Below are positions 12,801-22,225 of a DNA stretch of 64,000 nucleotides, one piece after another (within the stretch, counting starts at the first letter, position 1; every line of letters starts with the position of its first letter). The notes under the pieces were generated by a model. The model saw only the letters and a list, made by a program, of their open reading frames with translations, was not told the DNA's origin and searched no databases. The stretch spans positions 310,001-374,000 of the forward strand of contig NW_019091452.1 in the NCBI RefSeq assembly GCF_001949145.1, written 5' to 3'. A program made the position numbers and the translations under genes. Origin of the DNA: Acanthaster planci (taxonomy: Eukaryota; Echinodermata; Asteroidea; Valvatida; Acanthasteridae).

Positions 12801-14983
12801 ACTGTGGAGGAACAAGTATCATGTAAACGTACGCGTATGAAACACTTCCCCAGCCCATTGAAAGAAACCTTACCGTTGGTATCAGGCACTGATCGGATCT
12901 CGCAAGGCGGAGTGGGCTTAAATGTCATCACCATCAGCTCAACCAGCAAGGCGTTTCTGGATGAGAATGTGTCACTCGGAGTCGACGGAGGACACCACGA
13001 ACGCTCGTCGAATTCCGGCGTAAAGAGGCTTAGCCTGAATTCACCAAAGCACATGTCGTACTGACAAAGCATCCTCAGTTGGAGATGGTCGAGAGTCGTT
13101 ACGTTCCAGCAGTAGTGCTCGTGGGAAAAATGAGAAGGTGGGGTGTTGGCTTCCCACTTGTCGCTTGAGATCGTCAGCGTCTGGTTAGCGCCTGACAGGA
13201 ACACATCGTGACAAGCCAATTCTTACAGGAAAAAAATCAAAAAGAAAAGAACTTTTCATAATAACAGGCTTCCAGCTATTTCGGTTGAATAAAAAACCTT
13301 TAACTTTTCTTTCAGTTGTGTTGTAGTTTGAAGGGAGAGTAGACTTGGAAGTTTGAAATCGGGATCGACATTGACTATAAGATCTTCAAATAGATAAATC
13401 TAACCTCTGACAAATGTTCACCAATGCACAATTTTTAGAACATACACATTCATATGTTTCCAATTTTTTTTCAATATTTTGGCCGGGGCAAGGGTTTAAG
13501 GCGGAATACAGAAAGCAGACCGTGGAGCACCTGTAAAAGATCACTTACCTGTGTTAGTTACAAATTGTACAGAATTTAGGCAAAAACCCACCATGTTAAG
13601 TGAATGTGAGAAATGGAAATAAACTTTTTTGCGAGTTATATTTGAGTTCTTTAAATTCACGTAAACATTAATACTTGAATTCCCCAAACTGAAGACGCTG
13701 TTGCTAATCCTCCTGCTTTTGGGCAAGCTTTTGCTTTGTTACATAAGAGACGCTTTGCACTTTTTAACAGATAAGAAGGACATAAAGGAAGCAATCAATT
13801 CCAGAGAAAGCTTGTCCCGAATCACGACTATTTCATGTGCAGTCAGGTCACTCAGTGTACCATAGTATTAATCACATTCAACTTGTAAAATGTTAATTGC
13901 TAATCTTGTTTCTTGATGACCTACTCAACCATTTAGCACGGAGGGAACATGATGATTCTTGTGCAGAGGAAAAACCAAACTATTTTGACAGTATTATTCA
14001 GGGGACAAATCATCTTGCCCCACCGCCCACACACAAAACAAGAAGACATCCCTGCCTCCTTTATTGAGTGATATGATCTTGCTCTGAGATGACCACTTGA
14101 AACAGTAGTAATCCATCATCCAACACGATATGGACGGGATAAACACTCCGAAGCGGCGATATGGACCCAACAATGGGCAGCAATTAATAAAGGTCTGAAA
14201 ATAATTATACAGCACAGGTAGCAATTTGTCAGGTAAGACGATACGAGATATCCTCTCTAATCAACGATTCTATGAAGAAGTCGATTCTCTGTTAACACTA
14301 AGGACATGTGGTTGGGGTGTGGGGACAATTGTTGCTTCTGTGCTCTTTCCGGGCAAAGGAAAATCTTATAAAAATAAGACATGACAGGCGACAGGCTTTT
14401 CCTGGGACAGCCTATTTTGCCACTCTTCGGGTCACACACAGGTGTATACAGACTGTCACAAGGGGTGATTCTTTGCACTAGGCATAATCTGAGGAAAGCA
14501 GTTGATGCGAAATATCGGCAATTGCAGTGCTCCCTCGAGTGAGCCTGTTGTCTCCAAATTGAATCCAACAAATTCAGCCACCGCAACTTGTGTTAAGAGT
14601 GACCTTGCCGGTGGTTTACTAAAATTATAGAGTAACTATTTATCTCTATTCCCGCACGTTATATTTCTTCAGAGTACCTCTATATTTATTTGTTTAACAA
14701 AAGTCTTTAAGGAATGCTGTGCTGGACCAGCTGCATCTGGTCGTTCTTTTGTATCTGTTTGGTCGTCATCCAAACTAGGGTGAATAATATACGAGGGTAA
14801 ATAATGTACCAGCCACAGAAAGATGAATTGTTATCATTTTCATTTAGATATTTAAATACTTCAACCGCGGTTTAGAATGGGATTAAACATACTTGACTTG
14901 GCTACGGTGATGCAATGTCCCTGGATCAGGAGAGCAGCGAAGATTACATCCAACTGTTTCATGCGTCTTCCTCTGTTCGCCAT
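1..14983 (-). CDS. Gene B: tandem paralogue of gene A, 5' part only (signal peptide, CUB and LDLa modules), runs off left edge
   Basis: Thirteen minus-strand exons can be spliced into an open 2599-nt frame (866 codons plus one base), ending in phase 1 at base 801. The module order is signal peptide, CUB-like, CUB, LDLa, CUB, LDLa, LDLa, CUB, LDLa, LDLa, CUB. This matches gene A exons 1-12 one for one, with nearly equal exon sizes. Shared local patterns include F-C-G-N-E-T at the start of CUB4, A/S-C-P-S-G before LDLa2, and the start MAN with end AKS of the signal exon. No frame breaks were found, so it looks functional rather than pseudogenic. Gene A lies upstream on the same strand, about 6 kb away (stop codon at 21055 to this start codon at 14983). 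The matching Cys-rich, CUB6, LDLa, LRR and 7TM exons are not seen in 1-800 and must lie left of the window if they exist. Whether it is a GPCR or a secreted derivative cannot be decided here. Confidence 0.8.
801..922 (-). CDS. Gene B exon 12: CUB domain 5, second part
   Basis: This 122-nt phase 2-1 exon reads [18 protein letters not shown], then [16 protein letters not shown]. It is equal in length and phase to gene A exon 12. Acceptor TTTCAG, donor GTAACT. The gene continues left of the window. Confidence 0.87.
1154..1391 (-). CDS. Gene B exon 11: CUB domain 5, first part
   Basis: This phase 1-2 exon contains [44 protein letters not shown] and [10 protein letters not shown]. The canonical CUB landmarks match gene A exon 11 almost position for position. 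The acceptor is read as ACACAAG and the donor is GTAAGA. Confidence 0.87.
1704..1814 (-). CDS. Gene B exon 10: LDLa repeat 5
   Basis: This 37-codon phase 1-1 exon contains [23 protein letters not shown] and LSDEFDC. There are six cysteines with SDE; N replaces D in C-D-G. Acceptor GTTGTAG, donor GTAGGT. Confidence 0.87.
2267..2377 (-). CDS. Gene B exon 9: LDLa repeat 4
   Basis: This 37-codon phase 1-1 exon contains [24 protein letters not shown] and YSDEFGC. Gene A exon 9 has the same length and the shared SGL-x-C. Acceptor GCCACAG, donor GTGAGT. Confidence 0.88.
2618..2650. repeat. Short 12-bp tandem repeat
   Basis: The unit AAGTCAGTCGAC occurs about 2.7 times in a row in gene B intron 8. 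It is a small minisatellite. Confidence 0.8.
3904..4296 (-). CDS. Gene B exon 8: CUB domain 4
   Basis: This 131-codon phase 1-1 exon opens [13 protein letters not shown] and has [19 protein letters not shown], then [11 protein letters not shown] at the end. It is 12 codons longer than gene A exon 8, with the extra residues in a Ser/Gly/Arg-rich loop ([13 protein letters not shown]). Acceptor GTCTAG, donor GTAAGT. Confidence 0.82.
5024..5137 (-). CDS. Gene B exon 7: LDLa repeat 3
   Basis: This 38-codon phase 1-1 exon contains [24 protein letters not shown] and YSDELLC, a full LDLa consensus. Acceptor CTCCAG, donor GTAAAA. Confidence 0.9.
5654..5767 (-). CDS. Gene B exon 6: LDLa repeat 2
   Basis: This 38-codon phase 1-1 exon contains [24 protein letters not shown] and SGDELGC. 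It is the same length as gene A exon 6 and shares CPSG and GDELGC with it. Acceptor TTGCAG, donor GTAAAT. Confidence 0.87.
6800..7258 (-). CDS. Gene B exon 5: long CUB domain 3
   Basis: This 153-codon phase 1-1 exon opens [18 protein letters not shown], has [19 protein letters not shown] in the centre and ends [14 protein letters not shown]. The length and motifs match gene A exon 5. Acceptor ATTTCAG, donor GTAAGG. Confidence 0.82.
8099..8190. repeat. Diverged direct repeats in gene B intron
   Basis: GAACATG[T/C]TGTGGTGTT occurs twice, about 40 bp apart, followed by a weaker copy ending in GTGTTAATAG. The nature of the repeat is unknown. Confidence 0.4.
8946..9068 (-). CDS. Gene B exon 4: LDLa repeat 1
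   Basis: This 41-codon phase 1-1 exon contains [24 protein letters not shown] and FSDERLSC. It has six cysteines and SDE; N replaces D in C-D-G. Acceptor CGACAG, donor GTAAGT. Confidence 0.87.
10114..10333 (-). CDS. Gene B exon 3b: CUB domain 2, second part
   Basis: This phase 0-1 exon begins [20 protein letters not shown] and continues [12 protein letters not shown], then [13 protein letters not shown]. It aligns with the second half of gene A exon 3 (ETYLWIMF, LLLRAENYTGE). The acceptor is read as AATCAG at 10334-10339 to keep phase 0. Donor GTAAGAC. Confidence 0.78.
10821..10975 (-). CDS. Gene B exon 3a: CUB domain 2, first part
   Basis: This exon enters in phase 1 and leaves in phase 0 at GTAAGAG. 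It reads [16 protein letters not shown], then LYCVWRVSS and [11 protein letters not shown]. It matches the first half of gene A exon 3 (CGPQNINLT, CLWLVTS, FVDVLNIDL). Gene A has no intron at this place. Confidence 0.8.
10976..12873. other. Gene B intron 2
   Basis: This is A+T-rich intronic sequence between the CUB1 and CUB2 exons. I see no additional domain exon and no recognisable element. Confidence 0.5.
12874..13221 (-). CDS. Gene B exon 2: divergent CUB-like domain 1
   Basis: This 116-codon phase 1-1 exon reads [11 protein letters not shown], later [18 protein letters not shown] and PPCEIRSV. It aligns with gene A exon 2 at every cysteine of the CW, CQY and CEI patterns. It has extra Cys around CFGE and WCPP. 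Acceptor TGTAAG, donor GTAAGG. Confidence 0.78.
13222..14892. other. Gene B intron 1
   Basis: This 1671-bp intron follows the signal-peptide exon. No coding pattern or clear repeat was recognised. The equivalent intron of gene A is six times longer. Confidence 0.55.
14893..14983 (-). CDS. Gene B exon 1: start codon and signal peptide
   Basis: ATG at 14983 opens 30 codons: [10 protein letters not shown], then a hydrophobic stretch ([15 protein letters not shown]) and an AKS end, leaving in phase 1 at GTATGT. A second in-frame ATG (codon 8) is also possible. The basic N-terminus before the hydrophobic core suits a signal peptide. Start, end and phase match gene A exon 1. Confidence 0.8.
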
Positions 14984-15335
14984 TCTGGAAAAAAAGAAAA
15001 CACAAATCCTTATTACAGTTCAGCTGTCAGCTTGCGAAAAGGTTGTCGGCATCAAACAGAAGCAATAATCGGCAAAACATGAACCACAGCAAAGAAGAAG
15101 TTGTCTGTAAACTATCAACATTTGCATCCTTCGGTCAAAAATATCATGGTACCTATCGGCAGTAGCCCATTATATTTATTGAATTCATCCAATTCATAAA
15201 GAACATGATTTTCTATTGTTGACACGATATCGCTGGTCTGGGTGAAAACCAATACGTTGTTCGTTCTGAAACGACTCGTTTGACGATCAGCATATCATCT
15301 TCCACCTCGCCAACACGATGTATGAAATACTGCCC

Positions 15336-15508
15336 CTTAAAGGCTGTTTGATACTTTCGCACAAAAACGCTAACGAACGCAGATCTTAGCGTTGCAAATC
15401 CGAAAACGTTTCACACATTTCAACTCTGGCGAAATTTCGCTGCAAATTGTTCAGGGCGTCAAATTTGTTTCGCTATGCATTCGCCTGAAGTATGAACCGG
15501 CTTTAAAG
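15336..15508. mobile_element. MITE-like element upstream of gene B
   Basis: The ends are inverted copies of each other: CTTAAAGGCTGTTTGATACT on the left, and on the right the reverse complement of GCTTTAAAGCCGGTTCATAC. The interior (TTTCACACATTTCAACT, TTCGCTGCAAAT, GTCAAATTTGTTTCGC) recurs in two copies at 30407-30660. The element lies about 350 bp upstream of the gene B start codon. Confidence 0.65.
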
Positions 15509-17358
15509 CAGCTTGTAAATCTAGTTGCCATGACAAGTACTTCCCTCCTTTAATGTGCCCTGCGATGGCAAATGTGGTCTTACCTTTGGGACTTCATAAA
15601 TGGAACGTCACAGGTGTTCCATTTTGTCTTGAATCGACGTTCAAGGCAAGCGACGTGGTTCTGCTGTGAATTTTTCTCTTCAGTCACTCCTTGTCCGACG
15701 GTAGTGTGTTTTTAGCGCTGCAAACGCACCACACCACTTATACACATCACCGAGTGAGGATCTTTGCGTTGTCTTTCTTTTCTGCTCCCTGATTGGCTAG
15801 GATCATCTTCATCGTTGTGACTGATTTGGCTTTACCATCGTGATTGCCCGTTACAATCTTTAGGTCTCATTTGCTGTTTACCCTGGTCATTTATCTGGTC
15901 CGCCGAATTCCGATTTTTCTCAATTTATTCATTCGTTAAAGGCAGACGCTGGCATTTGATCTTTTGATTTCAGGGTACCGTATAATTCCAATTAAAGTCT
16001 CTGATACAAAATGGAGTGCTGTAATTTGTATTAATCAGTGAGAGTTTGTTTCAAAATAAACTAAATCAGCCTCCATTCGGTAGTAAAGGTTATTTCATTT
16101 GTTTTGGTTTTTTTATAGTTTGCATACATTTACATGCCACCCATAATTTAAAAACAAAACTGTCTCCAGGCGCACAAAAACCTTGTAAGCAGGATATTTT
16201 TTTTTCTCGTCCAAGTGTGTCTTTCCTCAAGTGGAGAAAAAAAACGGATATTAAAATTGGCATTTCTGACCCAAAACAGGCGTCAGTACTTTTATTTGTA
16301 ACCGGGGCTTGATGAATATATATACTTAACTTAATCACGTTTCATTCAATGATATCGGTTTGTTTATATTTTGTATTTCACACTACAAAACTGATGTAGA
16401 ACCTTGTAATTATGTCAATGCCCGGAGAAAAAAAACTACTCATGGCACTAAACATGGATTACACAATTAGTTAATGATAGGCCTATGCAACTCCAAAACC
16501 ACTTTACACCTTTCAATCACTAAATGCTCTACATCCACCACAGCAAATAGTCTCATGATTCGTGCCTCTATTCAGGTTATACAGCCCTTTAGTGGTATTC
16601 AAGTATAAGTCAATGAATAGTAAACAACGTAATTCCACTGGCTTGGAATAGCTTAATTGGTTGGGAGCTATGCGTAACCACCGTTATTTGAATGGCGGAA
16701 GTGTATTTCCAAGTAAGAAGCCTTTACTTTAGACGTGGACTGTGCGGGCGTTGGCTGTTTGATAATGCACAGGTAAGAAAGTTTGCTCCCACATTCTTTA
16801 CCCTTGGTATCTTGGTCATGTACCCTCATTGGACTTATATCATCGTGACTGTTGATCACCATAAACATATTGGTTGCTTTTCTTCTCAAGGATGGTGAGA
16901 TACTGATTCATGTCGGTAGTGGTTTCTTGATCATATTTGTGGGATTCTTTTACAGTAGATCGCTGTTACGACACATGCTACGTTGCATAATGAAGTCTGC
17001 ACGTAATGACATGGATGACATGTCTCGTGTATGCACATAGCGTTGTATGTGTGCTTTGCATTGGTGGGGAATGGCGAATTACTGTTGTTTTCCATGATTA
17101 GGCCTACTTAATTAAATTGGGAGTAGCCTTTCTATAGTTTTCATAGAGTGTGCACTTTCATGCAATTACACAAGCTGCAGTTCCACAATACTCATAATTA
17201 TACTCATGGGGATGGTCTTAGTCATGTCGCTTTTGTACTTGCGTGTATTATGTTTTTGCCAAAAGCTGAAGAACCTTTTGAGACCTTGGCTGGTTAGGCA
17301 AAGCAGCCCAGCTTTATTATTTTAGTCATTTGTATCGCTGTCTAAGCTATCTATGGTC

Positions 17359-17396
17359 AATCACCCTGGTGGGGTAATTACCACACCAGGGTGATT
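17359..17396. repeat. Perfect 13-bp inverted repeat
   Basis: AATCACCCTGGTG (17359-17371) and its exact reverse complement (17384-17396) flank a 12-bp loop. This could be the fused ends of a small palindromic element. Confidence 0.8.
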
Positions 17397-17482
17397 TATC
17401 GAAGTGTATATTATATATAACGGGTTTACCCTTACCCAACGTATATTTATAAGCACTGTATGCTCAGTGCTTGTCCGAGAGC

Positions 17483-17557
17483 NNNNNNNNNNNNNNNNNN
17501 NNNNNNNNNNNNNNNNNNNNNNNNNNNNNNNNNNNNNNNNNNNNNNNNNNNNNNNNN
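17483..17557. other. Assembly gap (75 N)
   Basis: A run of N in the spacer between the two receptor genes. Open frames crossing it are artefacts. Confidence 1.
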
Positions 17558-20500
17558 CTGGCCGGTCCGAGTCAAATGAAGCAGCGGGTACCGCGAACTA
17601 TTATCAAGATGTATTTTTTTTTTCGAAGTGTATATGTTATGGCTCAAAAACAGTTTTTGCTAAACCATAGAAATAACTATGTGTACATTAAATATACAAT
17701 ACCTATGCAGTACCTATATGTACAGTTACCGTTTGGGGGTTGAAACATTATGCAATTATTTTGCATCCATATGCAAATGCATTTGCTTGAGTGTCTGAGT
17801 GCTGAGATACAGGCCGTGAATGATCAGTTAGAATAACTATTTGATCGCACATCTTGGGGGAGGGGAGCATACTTGACGCCTCGCCATCTAATACTGGAGG
17901 ATGGACCTATCCCCCCACATGGAGAGGCTAAGGACTCCCTGTTATGAACGGCGTAGTGTGACGTGGTGTCTAACGGCTGGGATAAAAAAGGCGTGCTCCC
18001 CTCACCCAGTTTCGGCTTGCGCTGATTTTCAATTTCATTTTTTTGTCAACTTGTTTAACTTACGACCACAGGGAGTACGGAAAAAATCAAAAGTTAACTA
18101 AGGTAGAGAGAAGCGCTCTTGAGAATGAAGTTTTCGATATCAAAATAGCACATTCAAACGGTTTTATAAACCCCCGTCCCATTTGCTCTGCGCCCTGAAC
18201 CACCCCTACACATTCATAATTACGCCATTGCCTGAATAACGACTACCAGCTTAAACCTTCAATCACGAGTATTTTACAGAGGAAACAGTGAGTCTGTCAA
18301 CTGCGATACGTCTTTCCCCCAAACCTTGATTTATGTTCAAAGGCAAAACGCATTAGGATGGTTATTCAGTTACTAAATTTAATCATGCGGGACAAATAGT
18401 GTTGACAAGCCCTCAAGCAGAAGGGACATCTCGGAGTACTCATACTGTGGGTGCCGCTTTCTCAAGTGTTTATCTCTGACAATTGAAAGAAATTCCCTAG
18501 TTTATCATCCGTGTCATGTACGAAGAAGTGTCCCCTTCCCCCGTCCTGAGGTATTACAGTCAGTTGCTCTCAAATTACACTATAAAAACGATGTTTCATC
18601 GTTAACTTTTGGCAGTGGTGCAGGAACTGAGATTGGGGTAGCGCAATCATATCAACCCGGCTTGCGAAAATGAAGCCGACCAACAATTGGGAAAAGAATT
18701 CTCAATAGTTTTGATGGTGAAAATTTGAAAAAAACAAATATAATATCTGTACTTTTGGCCACAACATTATGGGGAGCTAGCACAACTTAATGGTGTGTGA
18801 CAAATTACCTTGGTCGTTTTGTTGACATTCTGACGTCGTTAATCGAGCTTATTGACTAGTTCTAGTCTGTGGCAGACTGTGCGAGCACACAATAGAAAAA
18901 ACCATAAGGAAACGTCGAAGACCTTCACCCTTTTCGGTGTGCTATGTTGCTATCTACGCAGCCTCCAACGATGGATAATAAAGTCAGAAATTAAATTTTA
19001 TTTCGTTCTTTCTAATGCAGCGTTTATATGTATACATATATTATTCATTTTTGTTTAGTTTTGTGTCGGAACGTGACTGTATTAGTATAGAAAACCTTTA
19101 ATTTTATCAAATCTTTTCTAGGAATTATTCGTTTGACGTTTTTGACTGGTAACTTGAATGCACCAGGGCCATTATACCAAACGTCACACAAAGACAATGT
19201 AATCATCTCTTAATTGGCAACATTTGTAACAACTGGAAAACAAATCTGGTCAGACTTTTAGAGACATCCTAATGGGGTTTGATTACTGCAATATTGCTTC
19301 TTTCAAGTTAGCATCAAGTTGGTACACTGAGACGCAAATCTAACTTGGTTTTTAAACTTTGCCAATACATTGTGGACTTACGCAGACGATTGCGTATCAT
19401 GCCAAACGTACTCCATTGATTTTGCTCAACAAGTTTATATTTAAATTTGTCATTGTAAAGCAAGAAGTAGGAACATCACAAGAATTAAATAAGGAAGTTG
19501 TATCATTGTCTTCTGTCATTATCGTGAATCTGCACACATTAGAAATGACAGAACAATATTACAAATATATAGGCGTTAAATTAAAATCATCCGACATCAT
19601 GTTTTGAACTTGTCCATATGGTAATCAGGTACAGCACCCCATTGCTATTGTTGTAATAATATCACGTTTGCCTAATATGGATATTTCCTAAGGCGTAATC
19701 ACGGTGAGAGGCAGACAGGAATGAAGATAATAAGATATAGTTTTATTTATATTCGTCATTAGCATTTCAACTTTTTGAAAAATGACAGTAATATGATTCA
19801 AGACAATCAATCAGTACAGCTATTGGTCATATTATACATTTTGTGGTTGCACTATCTAGGAAATATTCCTTCTCTGAGGCCCCGAAAATCTGAAAACAAC
19901 CGTGACCTTAAGACAAATCTACGAATCATCTGCTATCAAAGGGATTGCTCACGTGGTGTCACTCAAACGATTGGTATCACTATACAAGTAACAGCTGATT
20001 ATTCAAACATGCATGATTAACCCTAGTAAATTGTTTTGGACATCACTCAATATTTTCTTTGTGACCGTTGACTAGAGTGCTGCACGGGGGACACACTAAC
20101 TGCAATATTCACATGATTAATTTTCATTTCAATGTACACAAAACTGAGGGGTATCTGCATGCGTGCTGGATGGACGATGGCGCTGGCATCAAACGATCAA
20201 ACTGTAGACTAATTCGATTAAACGCCATAACTATGGTGCTGCACTCATGCGCACATTCTTCAGCTTAAGGTGTGCTTGCACTAGCAAACCAAGAGACTCT
20301 AGAGTCACGTACAACACGCGTACCACCTGTCACGAGCATTGAATGACTTTTAGTAGCTTCTAGTTCTTGCTGTCGAATTACACTGTAGAATGTCCACGGT
20401 CCTGGACAGGTGATACATACGCCGGTTGCCTGTCTCATCAATCTGTGACATGTCAAATGTCACACGTGCGAGGGTGTGATGCAGCCCAGTAGTAAAGGCC

Positions 20501-20699
20501 CTCTCCCAGATCGTCCCGTTTGTCACTGCTGGGGCTAGTTCCATTGACTATCGCACACTTTTGGCCCATCTCACAGCCAAGGAGGGTGGGATGGATAATA
20601 GGCCTGTGTCACGCTCGAACGTTTGTTTCATACTAAGACAATCCTTTATCATTACCGATATGAATTACGGACTAAATCAGACATGGCTTTCCTGTTGCG

Positions 20700-20910
20700 G
20701 TCATTAGAGGCTCAGGGCTACACGCGTGAATGGGGCATCGCAGGGAAAAGGATGCATTTCGGGCTAACCTGTTTCGGCCACACTTTTCTGGGCAAGAAAA
20801 GCATATTGGATTTTCACAAAATTGTTGTCAAAATTACCACAGATAGATACTCTAAAAAATTTGTCAAAGCTCAGCTTTCTCAGAAAAGAGAGAAATCGGA
20901 GAAACGAGGG
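20700..20910. repeat. Dispersed repeat, copy 1
   Basis: It shares a broken but collinear series of words with 52331-52550: GGCTACACGCGTGAA, GCATCGCAG, CAAGAA, TTGTCAAAATTACCAC, TACTCTAAAAAA and CAAAGCTCA. The 130-codon plus-strand frame over it (20623-21015) looks like repeat sequence and not a gene. Confidence 0.5.
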
Positions 20911-21000
20911 AGGGGGCTGATTTCGCCCAACTCTTTTACAGTTAGCGTACTAGCCCGTGACGTTCAGTTCAATGTGGCAGCTGCTACTTCAGTTGGTGTT

Positions 21001-21006
21001 TTTAAT
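21001..21006 (-). terminator. Possible poly(A) signal of gene A (ATTAAA)
   Basis: ATTAAA on the minus strand, about 50 nt after the gene A stop codon, is the nearest variant polyadenylation signal. An AATAAA also occurs inside the last codons. Position is the only support. Confidence 0.3.
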
Positions 21007-21054
21007 GCATTGTAAGATAATTAGAAGTATCGTTAAAAAGACAAGTATTGTCAT

Positions 21055-22225
21055 TTATGACGATTTATTGTCAGATATTGTGGAATTAATAGTGTCCAGG
21101 GATTTGGTCTTCATTTCCGTTGCAAACCGTGTCTTCTCACTAAGAGCTCTTTGGTTGTGACGCCGAGTTGCTATGGTGGTGTAGAAGGTGTACATATAAG
21201 GGTTGAGCGACGAGTTGATGGGTAGGATGAAGACCACAATCCAGGCGTACATATCCGGGCTGATATCCACCGCCCCAGTCTGGGACAGGATTCCCATAAT
21301 GATCACCGGCATCCAGCAGGCAAAGTCTGTTCCGACTATCAGCGCCATCTTGACGGCCAGTTTTATCTCCTGGTCGCGGTGGGTCGTTCGCCGCACTCTG
21401 GAGACCGTGCGTTTGACCTTGACAAAGATGGCTACGTAGCAGCACAAGACGACCAGGAAACACAGCAGATTAACCCCTAGAAACAGGATGATTGAGTAGA
21501 TCCAAGCTGGTTGCTTCCCCTTGCCCACTGGGACCTTGATTGTGTCGGTCCCCACCGGGTTGTCGATATCGCTCTCCTCAAAGTCGTAGCTTGTTGGCTT
21601 TGTCAGCAGAGGCAGGCCAATACAAACATCGGAAAGGCCGTAGACTTTGGAGTCGGACTCGACAAAGACAGTGGGCCCGATGCTGAGACCCACGCTGGCA
21701 AGCCACAGGACGCAGACGGTGACAGTGGCCGATTTCTCCCGGATTCGGATCCGACTGAAAGGGAACACAATGGAGAAGAAGCTGTCCAGGCTGATCAGGG
21801 TGACAAAAAACACTGAGGCCTCACTGGATAGAACCGAGATCACCCCAGCTATCTTGCAGATCGGGCTCGACCGCCACTCGTGGGCCACACGAGAGTATTT
21901 CTCACCAAAGTGAACGTCGGCCACAGCTATCATCAACATGTAAACGCCCATCATAAGGTCTGACACCGCCAGGTTGAGCACGAAGAAAGAGTGCGTCTTT
22001 TTCCCGCCAATTTCTTTACCCTGGTAACACCTCCAAACGATGACCACCGCGTTGCCGATGAGAGCACTTAGACCCAGAATCCACATAGCGACACGTAGGA
22101 GGTTGTTACGCATCAGGCTGCCGCAGAGATTTAAGGGAGGTTGTAGCTCAGTGGTGAAACAGTTGGCCACGTCAAAGTCAACCGACGACACAAACTCACA
22201 ACACAAACGATAATCGTCAACGAAC
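21055..22225 (-). CDS. Gene A exon 22: seven-transmembrane domain and stop
   Basis: This terminal exon holds one base plus 390 codons, ending in TAA at 21055. After the LRRs comes the hinge FVDDYRLCCEF, like the Y-R-x-C-C hinge of GRL101-type receptors. Landmarks by protein residue: GN in TM1 (1276), LAVSD in TM2 (1307), Cys1341 and Cys1419 for the TM3-ECL2 disulphide, LDSFFSIVFPF at the end of TM3, Trp1392 in TM4, LGVNL in TM5, CWMP in TM6 (1521-1524) and NPYMY in TM7 (1559-1563). The segment MGVYMLMIAVADVHFG and the TM7 string FILPINSSLNP point to relaxin-type (RXFP) receptors. ECL2 carries an acidic insertion (FEESDID). The DRY/DRF arginine is replaced by Ser1366. The acceptor is GGTTAG at 22226-22231. 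Confidence 0.93.

Larger units (their letters stand above)
14984..20600. other. Spacer between gene A and gene B
   Basis: No coding gene was recognised. It contains the MITE at 15336, a 13-bp hairpin at 17359-17396 and the N gap. The promoter and any 5' untranslated exon of gene B should lie in its left part, but no convincing TATA box or initiator was identified. Confidence 0.5.

Noticed and set aside
20623-21015. 130-codon plus-strand frame just downstream of gene A
   Set aside because: It overlaps a dispersed repeat also found near 52.3 kb, shows no known domain, and its end overlaps the 3' end of gene A.
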